64,000 nucleotides of DNA from Gelidibacter pelagius (GTDB taxonomy: Bacteria; Bacteroidota; Bacteroidia; Flavobacteriales; Flavobacteriaceae), in NCBI RefSeq assembly GCF_017581925.1, contig NZ_JAGEVG010000003.1:62001-126000 (forward strand). The letters are read 5' to 3'. The translations under genes were made by a program, and so were the position numbers. Under the pieces are notes generated by a model that was given only the letters and a program-made list of their open reading frames with translations, did no database searches and was not told the origin of the DNA. Shown here piece by piece: positions 1 through 7,116 of this stretch. Numbering within the stretch: position 1 is the first letter of the stretch; each line of letters begins with the position of its first letter.

Positions 1-183
1 AAAATCAAGTGTTTCTTATACTGTCTTACCATTGTTTTTTAGACCGCCTATATCCACAAGAGGGCTTAATCGGATTTTAGACAATTATTTTTATTTAACA
101 GAGAATATTGAAATTTTATAAAATTCGTAAAGCTCAAAGCTTTCCTCATAATTTGAATATAGTATCTTCGCAAAAAAAAATTT

Positions 184-1137
184 ATGAGTGTAGTTTGGGT
201 GGTTTTAGGTTTGATCCTGTTAGTTGTGGGTGGTGAATTCTTGGTGCGCTCCTCAGTGGCATTGTCCTTTAAATTTAATATTTCCAAACTGGTTATAGGG
301 ATGACAGTGGTGTCTTTTGCCACATCTGCACCTGAGCTTTTAGTGAGTTTACAGGCGGCTTTGGCTGGTTCATCTGATATAGCCTTAGGCAACGTCATAG
401 GCTCCAATATTGCCAATATTGGTTTGGTATTGGGGATTACGGTACTTATTTCACCAATAACCGTGGACAAGAATTTTTACAAACTCAATTGGCCCATGAT
501 GATGTTGTTGTCTGTTGTGCTCTATTTTATGTTGCAGAGCGGCGATATTTTAAATCGATGGGAGGGAGCTGCTTTGCTGCTCTCATTAATTATCTTTCTT
601 GTTGTTTTAATACGAAAATCTAAAAGTGAGCCAGAAACGCAGGTAGAAGACCTTGATGAAACGCTTCAAATTACTTCAGGTTTTAAAATTACTGTATGGT
701 TGCTGATAGGCGCTGTTGCACTTTATTTTGGCAGTGAATGGTTGGTTTTCGGTGCTAAGGAGATGGCGGTGTCATTGGGTGTCAGTGAACGGGTCATTTC
801 GGTGACTATGGTGGCTATCGGAACAAGTGTGCCAGAATTGGCAGCATCGGTCATTGCGGCTTTGAAAAAGGAGAAAGCCATTTCCCTGGGAAATCTGATA
901 GGATCCAATATTTTCAATATTGCTTCCGTACTTGGTCTTACAGCAATGATTCAACCAATAGCAGTTAACAACCCACAGATATTGGCTAATGATATGATTT
1001 GGATGATGGCATTTGCCTTAATTTTGATACCGATGATCTTTCTTCCTAAAAAATTAGAATTGGGCCGATTAAAAGGTTTCATTTTGTTAGCATCTTATCT
1101 TATTTTTATCTTTTTGGCCTTCTACATCGAAAAATAG
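184..1137 (+). CDS. Calcium/sodium antiporter, CaCA family (YrbG-like)
   Basis: A 317-aa inner-membrane protein that probably exchanges Na+ for Ca2+ (or a related cation). The two homologous halves typical of the family are visible: SAPELLVSLQAAL followed by GNVIGSNIANIGLVLG in the first half, and TSVPELAASVIAA followed by GNLIGSNIFNIASVLG in the second. These are the two alpha-repeats that form the ion site. About ten hydrophobic segments run through the chain, with a charged loop near residues 140-160. Length fits the family (about 310-330 aa). The ATG at 184 follows an A-run. The preceding 183 bases contain no gene that I can see. It stands alone, followed by glnN in the same direction. 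Confidence 0.9.
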   Translation: MSVVWVVLGLILLVVGGEFLVRSSVALSFKFNISKLVIGMTVVSFATSAPELLVSLQAALAGSSDIALGNVIGSNIANIGLVLGITVLISPITVDKNFYKLNWPMMMLLSVVLYFMLQSGDILNRWEGAALLLSLIIFLVVLIRKSKSEPETQVEDLDETLQITSGFKITVWLLIGAVALYFGSEWLVFGAKEMAVSLGVSERVISVTMVAIGTSVPELAASVIAALKKEKAISLGNLIGSNIFNIASVLGLTAMIQPIAVNNPQILANDMIWMMAFALILIPMIFLPKKLELGRLKGFILLASYLIFIFLAFYIEK

Positions 1138-1222
1138 AGGGGTTGTTGTTGCGAATCTCATAATTTTTAATCTGAGACCCTATATTTTTTAGGGTGTAAT
1201 CCTATTTGTGTTCATTTTTTTT

Positions 1223-1230
1223 TATTTTTG
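1223..1230 (+). promoter_or_regulatory. Probable -7 box of the glnN promoter
   Basis: TATTTTTG matches the Bacteroidetes -7 consensus TAnnTTTG and lies 28 bases before the glnN ATG. I see no well-spaced -33 TTG, so this is a partial match. Confidence 0.45.
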
Positions 1231-1258
1231 TGGCATAATTTTAATTAAATAAATAATT

Positions 1259-3445
1259 ATGTCCACATTACGTTTTTACGCAGTTAAAAAAACTCTTAAT
1301 CGCAAACCTGTTCACATTGAAGAAACACAACGGCGGTCAGAAATATTTGGCTCCAATGTTTTTAATGAGGCTACGATGCGGCAGTTTCTCACTAAAGAGG
1401 CTTTTAATAGCGTTATGGCAGCTGTGGAAACCGGAGCAAAGATAGACCGCTCTGTAGCCGATCATATTTCAACAGGAATGAAAGAATGGTCCATATCTAA
1501 AGGAGCGACCCATTACTCACACTGGTTTCAGCCCTTAACTGGCTCTACTGCTGAAAAACACGATGCCTTTTTTGAAACTATAGGAAATGGATTGGCCATT
1601 GAGAAATTTGGAGGCACTCAATTGGTCCAGCAAGAACCTGATGCGTCCAGCTTTCCCAATGGAGGTATTAGAAACACGTTTGAGGCTCGTGGTTACACGG
1701 CTTGGGACCCAACTTCTCCAGCTTTTATATATGGCACCACCTTGTGTATTCCAACGGTATTTGTATCCTATACAGGAGAGGCCTTAGATTATAAAACGCC
1801 ATTGTTGAGAGCTTTGTATGCTATGGATACTGCTGCAGTTGCAGTTTGTAAATATTTTGACAAGAATGTAAAAAAAGTAAATACCTCATTGGGGTGGGAA
1901 CAAGAATACTTTTTAATTGACAGTGCTTTAGCGGCCTCAAGACCCGATATCGTTCAGACAGGTCGTACGTTATTGGGGCATTCTGCAGCAAAAGGACAAC
2001 AATTGGATGATCATTATTTTGGTTCTATTCCGGCAAGAGCTTTGGCTTATATGATGGATTTGGAAGTGGAATGCATGTTATTGGGAATTCCAGTTAAGAC
2101 AAGACATAACGAAGTGGCGCCAAATCAGTTTGAATTGGCGCCCATTTTCGATGAAGCCAATCTAGCTGTAGACCACAATTCGTTATTGATGGATGTCATG
2201 CACAAAGTTGCAGAACGTCATAATTTTAAGGTTTTGTTTCATGAAAAGCCGTTTGCTGGGGTTAATGGTTCTGGAAAACACAATAACTGGAGTTTGAGTA
2301 CCGATACGGGCATTAATCTATTAGGTCCCGGAAAGACTCCAATGAGCAATTTGCAGTTCTTGACATTTTTCATCAATACAATAAAGGCTGTTAATGATAA
2401 TGAAGAGCTTTTAAGGGCTGCCATTGCTTCAGCAAGTAATGATCATCGCTTGGGTGCAAATGAGGCGCCTCCGGCCATTATGTCGGTTTTTATTGGCGAA
2501 CAATTGACAAGGGTGTTGAACGAATTGGAAAATGTTACCAATGGGAAATTGTCACCGGAGGAGAAAACGGAATTGAAATTGAATGTTGTAGGAAAGATTC
2601 CAGACGTATTATTGGATAATACAGATCGAAACAGAACCTCTCCTTTTGCATTTACAGGAAATAAGTTTGAGTTCAGGGCTGTGGGGTCTACCGCCAATTG
2701 TGCCAATCCGATGACCGTATTAAACACAATTGTTGCAAAGCAGTTGTGTGATTTCAAGGCCGAGGTAGATAAGTTGATCAAGAAAAAAGAAATGAAAAAG
2801 GATGATGCCATTTTCAACGTCTTGAGAGACTATATTAAAAAATCCAAAAACATTCTTTTTGAAGGAAATGGATACGGTCAAGCGTGGGAGAAAGAGGCAG
2901 CAAAGCGAGGTCTTAGCAATCACAGAACGACTCCTGAGGCTTTGAAAGTAAAGGTTTCCGAAAAATCAATTAAAATTTTTGAAGAAATGGGCGTCATGAA
3001 CAAAATTGAATCTGAGGCCAGATACGAAATTGAAATGGAGGAATATATATTGCGTATTCAAATCGAAGGTCGCGTACTCGGAGATATTGCACGTAATCAT
3101 ATTGTGCCGGTTGCCGTACAATATCAAAATAGATTGATAAAAAACGTAAAAGGTTTAAAAGAGATCTATGGGAAAGACTTTAAAAAATTCGCTCAAGAAC
3201 AACTGAATTTGATTGAAGATATTTCAGGTCATATTTCTTCTATTAATTCTGATGTTACCAGAATGACCGATGAGAGAAGAACGGCAAATCTTATAGAAGA
3301 TTTTGAAATCAGAGCCAACGACTATTGTTTTAAAGTAAAACCATTGTTTGATAGCATTCGATACCACTGTGATAAACTGGAATTGTTGGTGGATGATGAA
3401 TTATGGCCAATGACAAAATACCGTGAGTTGTTGTTTACGTGTTAG
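1259..3445 (+). CDS. glnN: Glutamine synthetase type III
   Basis: A 728-aa cytoplasmic enzyme that makes glutamine from glutamate, ammonia and ATP. The length is that of GS type III, much longer than GSI (about 450-470 aa), and this form is common in Bacteroidetes. Visible family stretches include an N-terminal region with FGSNVFNE, the conserved PNGGIRNTFEARGYTAWDP block near residues 130-150, a catalytic-domain segment GVNGSGKHNNWSLS (glutamate/ATP site) near 335, and RNRTSPFAFTGNKFEFRAVG near 460. The rest is the GSIII-specific helical C-terminus. The gene is monocistronic: a -7-like box is upstream and a hairpin terminator lies 36 bases past the stop. No PII gene or ammonium transporter is adjacent. 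Confidence 0.96.
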   Translation: MSTLRFYAVKKTLNRKPVHIEETQRRSEIFGSNVFNEATMRQFLTKEAFNSVMAAVETGAKIDRSVADHISTGMKEWSISKGATHYSHWFQPLTGSTAEKHDAFFETIGNGLAIEKFGGTQLVQQEPDASSFPNGGIRNTFEARGYTAWDPTSPAFIYGTTLCIPTVFVSYTGEALDYKTPLLRALYAMDTAAVAVCKYFDKNVKKVNTSLGWEQEYFLIDSALAASRPDIVQTGRTLLGHSAAKGQQLDDHYFGSIPARALAYMMDLEVECMLLGIPVKTRHNEVAPNQFELAPIFDEANLAVDHNSLLMDVMHKVAERHNFKVLFHEKPFAGVNGSGKHNNWSLSTDTGINLLGPGKTPMSNLQFLTFFINTIKAVNDNEELLRAAIASASNDHRLGANEAPPAIMSVFIGEQLTRVLNELENVTNGKLSPEEKTELKLNVVGKIPDVLLDNTDRNRTSPFAFTGNKFEFRAVGSTANCANPMTVLNTIVAKQLCDFKAEVDKLIKKKEMKKDDAIFNVLRDYIKKSKNILFEGNGYGQAWEKEAAKRGLSNHRTTPEALKVKVSEKSIKIFEEMGVMNKIESEARYEIEMEEYILRIQIEGRVLGDIARNHIVPVAVQYQNRLIKNVKGLKEIYGKDFKKFAQEQLNLIEDISGHISSINSDVTRMTDERRTANLIEDFEIRANDYCFKVKPLFDSIRYHCDKLELLVDDELWPMTKYRELLFTC

Positions 3446-3480
3446 TTTTAACCGATAGCTTTCGGAAAAACCTCAAAAGA

Positions 3481-3503
3481 ACCTCTTTAATTAGAGGTTT
3501 TTT
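3481..3503 (+). terminator. Rho-independent terminator of glnN
   Basis: The inverted repeat ACCTCT-ttaatt-AGAGGT is followed by a run of seven T. It ends the glnN transcript. Just before it, at 3452-3465, lies CCGATAGCTTTCGG, a one-mismatch copy of a palindrome found twice near 63.1 kb. Confidence 0.8.
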
Positions 3504-3662
3504 TATTTGAATAAGCCTTCTGAATAGTAGTTTGATACGTAGGTCTACGTATTTTTCAATGTGCAAAAACGTATTTCATCTTGATAAAATGCAACTAGTC
3601 GAAATTATTGATAATATGGAATAATAGATGCTTGAAAGCTCGTGTTCAGCCACTTGATTTCT

Positions 3663-3670
3663 TATATTTG
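3663..3670 (+). promoter_or_regulatory. -7 box upstream of the 50-aa peptide gene
   Basis: TATATTTG matches TAnnTTTG exactly and ends 27 bases before the ATG at 3698. A -33 element is not obvious. Confidence 0.5.
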
Positions 3671-3697
3671 TCATGCTATTAATCAATAATTATTAAA

Positions 3698-3850
3698 ATG
3701 AAAAAACTTATTCTGAGCCTAGCGGCTTTGGCATTTGCGACTTATTTGTTTTCTCAAGGTGATTCGAATGATGATGCTCCGGTTATGAAACAAGATACTG
3801 TAGTAATTGTACATGATGGGGTTCAAAAGAATGCTCAACTTGGATTTTAA
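3698..3850 (+). CDS. Small exported peptide of 50 aa, unknown function
   Basis: An ATG-started ORF of 51 codons. The translation begins MKKLILSLAALAFATYLFSQ, a textbook signal peptide with two lysines, a hydrophobic core and a likely cut after a small residue or Ser-Gln. The mature part is only about 30 residues, acidic at first (GDSNDDAP) and ending VQKNAQLGF. A -7 box lies 28 bases upstream, and a strong perfect-stem terminator follows 55 bases after the stop, so the ORF has its own transcription unit. I recognise no family. An exported peptide is the safe description; its role cannot be read from the sequence. Confidence 0.6.
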   Translation: MKKLILSLAALAFATYLFSQGDSNDDAPVMKQDTVVIVHDGVQKNAQLGF

Positions 3851-3905
3851 GTTGGTTTCTATTAAGAAAAAAACCATTATTTAATCATATAGTGAAAACA
3901 GTAAA

Positions 3906-3942
3906 GGACAGCTAATTCAATAGAATTAGCTGTCCTTTTTTT
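3906..3942 (+). terminator. Strong terminator after the 50-aa peptide gene
   Basis: The perfect 13-bp stem GGACAGCTAATTC / GAATTAGCTGTCC has a 4-base loop and is followed by seven T. Its outer bases GGACAGCT...AGCTGTCC match the outer bases of the REP-like palindromes at 18.8-19.8 kb, which may be coincidence. Confidence 0.85.
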
Positions 3943-4000
3943 ATGGCTAAAACACGGCAAGTGTTATAGTATTTGTTAATCTGAATTTATTGTTAAACCT

Positions 4001-4030
4001 TTGATATCAAAATCGAAGGATTTAAATTTG
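4001..4030 (+). promoter_or_regulatory. Bacteroidetes-type promoter of the beta-barrel gene
   Basis: TTG at 4001-4003, a 19-base spacer and TAAATTTG at 4023-4030 match the -33/-7 consensus with normal spacing. The ATG is 18 bases downstream of the -7 box. Confidence 0.65.
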
Positions 4031-4047
4031 AATCATATTAAATAATT

Positions 4048-4725
4048 ATGAAAGCTTATCCCTTTTTTATAAAAATTGCTACTTTAATAATCATAACGTC
4101 TGTCAGTTTTAAGACGCTTGCACAAAACGAGGATTTGGAGGTAAACAAGACCCTTGATAAAAAAACTTTTTTCTTCGACTATAGAGGTGCGAATGTCATT
4201 GATGTAGGCATTGGTACATCAATTATCAATGGAGATTTGCCAAATCCGATTTTTGAAATCGCATTCCGTGCAGGTTATAAACGAAGTCTTTCTCCACATC
4301 TCAATATAGGTTTGACCTATAATAAGTTCAACCTCGCATTTGAAGATATCTATAATGAGGGGTTTATGTCTTTTGATCTGAACTTGGAATATCTCATGTC
4401 TCCATATCAGAATTTTTCGCCGTTTTTATTTGCTGGAGGAGGTTTAAATGCTTCTAATTATTTTACACAAACTGCAACCAAATTTCAGGGAGGTGCCGGG
4501 ATTGAGGTTATTGCCGCTAAAAGATTGGGTTTACGGCTTATGGCAGACTACAACTTTGTATTAAGCGACACACTTGACGGCGTGATTTCAGGAGGGTCTG
4601 ATGACACTTATTGGCGGATTTTGGTCGGGACCAATATTTACTTTGGCGACGGAAATAAAAGGGAAAGACTTTTAAAAGACACGCCCTCCATTATGAATTC
4701 AAATCCTATTATCAAGGAAAACTAA
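4048..4725 (+). CDS. Outer-membrane beta-barrel protein
   Basis: A 225-aa protein with an N-terminal signal peptide (about residues 1-25, ending TLAQ). The rest is rich in alternating hydrophobic and aromatic strands with glycines (IGLTYNKFNLAFED, FAGGGLNASNYF, GGAGIEVIAA, YWRILVGTNIYFG), as expected for an 8-strand OmpA/OmpX-like barrel. The hydrophilic tail after the last strand (residues about 202-225) is unusual for a barrel, which normally ends in an aromatic residue. It resembles the barrel proteins of flavobacteria that are sometimes loosely labelled as curli-assembly related, but nothing here shows a curli role. It has its own promoter, and purM follows after 36 bases. Confidence 0.7.
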   Translation: MKAYPFFIKIATLIIITSVSFKTLAQNEDLEVNKTLDKKTFFFDYRGANVIDVGIGTSIINGDLPNPIFEIAFRAGYKRSLSPHLNIGLTYNKFNLAFEDIYNEGFMSFDLNLEYLMSPYQNFSPFLFAGGGLNASNYFTQTATKFQGGAGIEVIAAKRLGLRLMADYNFVLSDTLDGVISGGSDDTYWRILVGTNIYFGDGNKRERLLKDTPSIMNSNPIIKEN

Positions 4726-4736
4726 TATACAATCCT

Positions 4737-4744
4737 TATTTTTG
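4737..4744 (+). promoter_or_regulatory. -7 box of the purM promoter
   Basis: TATTTTTG fits TAnnTTTG and ends 17 bases before the purM ATG, so purM may be transcribed separately from the barrel gene. Confidence 0.45.
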
Positions 4745-4761
4745 CATTTCCAATTAATGTT

Positions 4762-5940
4762 ATGAGTCAAGACGTAAGTAAAAGGTATGCCCAAAGAGGC
4801 GTATCCGCTTCTAAGGAAGATGTGCACAATGCCATTAAGAACATTGATAAAGGTCTGTTTCCACAGGCGTTTTGTAAAATTGTTCCAGATTATCTCACCA
4901 ATGATGAAGACTACTGTTTAATCATGCACGCTGATGGTGCAGGTACAAAATCCTCATTGGCCTATATGTATTGGAAGGAGACCGGTGATCTTTCGGTTTG
5001 GAAAGGTATCGCGCAAGATGCATTGATCATGAATATTGACGATTTGCTTTGTGTGGGTGCTTCGGATAATATTATGCTGTCTTCTACTATTGGAAGAAAT
5101 AAAAATTTAATCCCGGGTGAGGTGATTTCTGCTATTATTAATGGCTCAGAAGAATTGATTGCAGAGTTAAAATCCTTTGGAGTTACTATCCATTCTACCG
5201 GAGGTGAAACTGCTGATGTAGGTGATTTGGTGCGTACCATTATAGTGGATTCTACCGTTACAGCACGTATGAAGCGTTCTGATGTCATCGATAATGCCAA
5301 TATTCGGGCCGGAGATGTTATTGTTGGTCTGTCCTCTTCAGGTCAAGCAAGCTATGAAAGCGAGTATAACGGCGGAATGGGCAGCAATGGACTCACTTCT
5401 GCGCGACATGATGTGTTTCATAAGTATTTGGCTGCTAAGTTTCCAGAAAGTTTTGATGCATCTGTCCCTGAACATTTAGTGTATTCAGGAAACGTTAAGT
5501 TGACTGATGCCGTAGAAGGCTCTCCTTTGGATGCAGGGAAATTGGTGCTTTCGCCTACACGGACCTATGCGCCGATAATCAAAAAGATTTTATCTAAATA
5601 CAATTCAGAAGATATCCATGGGATGGTGCATTGCAGTGGTGGTGCCCAAACCAAAATTCTCCATTTTATAAATGACCTTCATATCATAAAAGATAATTTA
5701 TTTCCAATTCCTCCGTTGTTTAAGTTGATTCAGGAGCAATCCAATACCAATTGGAAGGAAATGTATCAAGTATTCAACTGTGGCCACCGTATGGAGCTAT
5801 ATGTGTCTCCCTCAATCGCTGAAGATCTGATTTCAATATCTAGATCGTTTAACGTAGAAGCACAGATAGTGGGTAGGGTGGAGAATGCCGCTAAAAAACA
5901 GTTGACCATTAAAAGTGAATTTGGAGAATTTGAATATTAA
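4762..5940 (+). CDS. purM: Phosphoribosylformylglycinamidine cyclo-ligase (AIR synthetase)
   Basis: A 392-aa cytoplasmic enzyme of purine synthesis that closes FGAM to AIR using ATP. The PurM fold is supported by HADGAGTKSSLAY (substrate and ATP loop), a GASDNIMLSSTIGRN stretch, STGGETADVGD, the GDVIVGLSSSGQASYESEYNGG region, and MVHCSGGAQTKIL followed by NCGHRMELYV near the C-terminus. It is longer than E. coli PurM (about 345 aa), which I believe is normal for Bacteroidetes. No other purine gene is nearby. The start follows a plausible -7 box. Confidence 0.93.
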   Translation: MSQDVSKRYAQRGVSASKEDVHNAIKNIDKGLFPQAFCKIVPDYLTNDEDYCLIMHADGAGTKSSLAYMYWKETGDLSVWKGIAQDALIMNIDDLLCVGASDNIMLSSTIGRNKNLIPGEVISAIINGSEELIAELKSFGVTIHSTGGETADVGDLVRTIIVDSTVTARMKRSDVIDNANIRAGDVIVGLSSSGQASYESEYNGGMGSNGLTSARHDVFHKYLAAKFPESFDASVPEHLVYSGNVKLTDAVEGSPLDAGKLVLSPTRTYAPIIKKILSKYNSEDIHGMVHCSGGAQTKILHFINDLHIIKDNLFPIPPLFKLIQEQSNTNWKEMYQVFNCGHRMELYVSPSIAEDLISISRSFNVEAQIVGRVENAAKKQLTIKSEFGEFEY

Positions 5941-5970
5941 AACTGGTCTAAACCATTAAACCCCTACTTA

Positions 5971-6921
5971 ATGAGAAAGATTTTATGTATGTGCATAGTG
6001 TTGCTATGTCAGTTTTTAAACGGTCAAACAACAGATACAGATTCGGTTGCTGCTGTTGAGGAACCAAAATGGATTCAAAAAAACAGAGTCAGTTTGGATA
6101 TCAGTGAAGTGACCTTTGTCAACTGGAATTCAGGAGGTAGTAATTCTATCTCTGGACTCTTGGGATTGAACTCCTCATTAAATTATGATCGTCAAAACTT
6201 TTTCTGGAAGAACAGCGGTAAAATCCGCTATGGTGTGAACAAGCAAGAATCACAAAAGGTAAGAAAAACTGAAGATATTCTTGAGCTTGATTCCAAAATC
6301 GGGTATAGAAAGGATTCCTTAACCAATTGGTTTTTCTCTGGACATGTTAACTTCAAGTCGCAGTTTACCAATGGTTATAATTACCCTAATAAAGAAACGC
6401 CCATCTCAAAGTTTATGGCTCCTGGATATATGTTCGTTGGTGCTGGTGCTGAGTATGGTAAAGATTTTGACAAGTTTTCATTTTACTTTTCACCTTTAAC
6501 GGTTAAAACCACGTTTGTCTTGGATGAGGCCTTGGCAAATAAGGGGGCTTTTGGCGTTGAACCCGCGGTTTATGATGCTGAGGGGAATTTGATCAGATCA
6601 GGACAGCGTATAAGAAACGAAGTTGGTATTTTGGTGTCCCATTTTTTTGAGACCGAAATGTATGAAAACATTAAAATTTCTACCAAGCTCAATTTGTATA
6701 CGGACTATATTGACAATTTTGGAAATGTGGATGTGGATTGGTTGGTCAATTTTGATTTTAAGGTCAACCAATTTGTAAAAGCATCTTTAAGTTCCCATTT
6801 GAAATACGATGATGATATCAAAATTTCGACGCCTACGGGGGTGGATGGTGAATATGTTGAGCGCGGTGCAAGAGTGCAATGGAAGCAACTCTTGGGCATA
6901 GGTGTGACATTTAATTTCTAA
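5971..6921 (+). CDS. DUF3078 domain-containing exported protein
   Basis: A 316-aa protein with a signal peptide at residues 1-19 (MRKILCMCIVLLCQFLNGQ). The mature chain starts with a short acidic linker and then FVNWNSGGSNSISGLLGLN, a recognisable DUF3078 stretch. Repeated amphipathic strands and a final aromatic residue (GIGVTFNF) indicate an outer-membrane beta-barrel. Function is unknown. It starts 30 bases after purM and may be read through from it. The following 195 bases hold the nrdJ promoter region. Confidence 0.82.
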   Translation: MRKILCMCIVLLCQFLNGQTTDTDSVAAVEEPKWIQKNRVSLDISEVTFVNWNSGGSNSISGLLGLNSSLNYDRQNFFWKNSGKIRYGVNKQESQKVRKTEDILELDSKIGYRKDSLTNWFFSGHVNFKSQFTNGYNYPNKETPISKFMAPGYMFVGAGAEYGKDFDKFSFYFSPLTVKTTFVLDEALANKGAFGVEPAVYDAEGNLIRSGQRIRNEVGILVSHFFETEMYENIKISTKLNLYTDYIDNFGNVDVDWLVNFDFKVNQFVKASLSSHLKYDDDIKISTPTGVDGEYVERGARVQWKQLLGIGVTFNF

Positions 6922-7049
6922 TTTTCGAGAGCATACATGAATATAAAATATTTGTTAACTTTATAATGTTGATAAATATTTAATACATTGATTTCTATGT
7001 AGTTATATTCGTTTACTTGTAAACTTCATGATTTTGATCATAGACCGAG

Positions 7050-7079
7050 TTGTTTATTTTTCGTTTCTTTATACTTTTA
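7050..7079 (+). promoter_or_regulatory. Probable nrdJ promoter
   Basis: TTG at 7050-7052, a 19-base spacer and TACTTTTA at 7072-7079 (one mismatch to TAnnTTTG). The -7 box is embedded in the left arm of a perfect inverted repeat. Confidence 0.55.
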
Positions 7080-7109
7080 TAAAACATTTTTTTAATTGAT
7101 AAAAGTATA
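7070..7109 (+). promoter_or_regulatory. Perfect 11-bp inverted repeat over the nrdJ promoter and leader
   Basis: TATACTTTTAT at 7070-7080 and its exact reverse complement ATAAAAGTATA at 7099-7109 are separated by 18 bases, and the right arm ends 7 bases before the nrdJ ATG. It could be a repressor operator or an RNA hairpin covering the ribosome-binding region. It does not read like the known NrdR box. Confidence 0.45.
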
Positions 7110-7116
7110 TTAATCC

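Noticed and set aside
1177-1195. Hairpin ACCCTA/TAGGGT between the antiporter gene and glnN
   Set aside because: Only a 6-bp stem and no T-run directly after it; too weak to call a terminator.
6922-7116. Search for a cobalamin riboswitch before nrdJ
   Set aside because: No B12-box-like conserved sequence is seen; only the inverted repeat was found.
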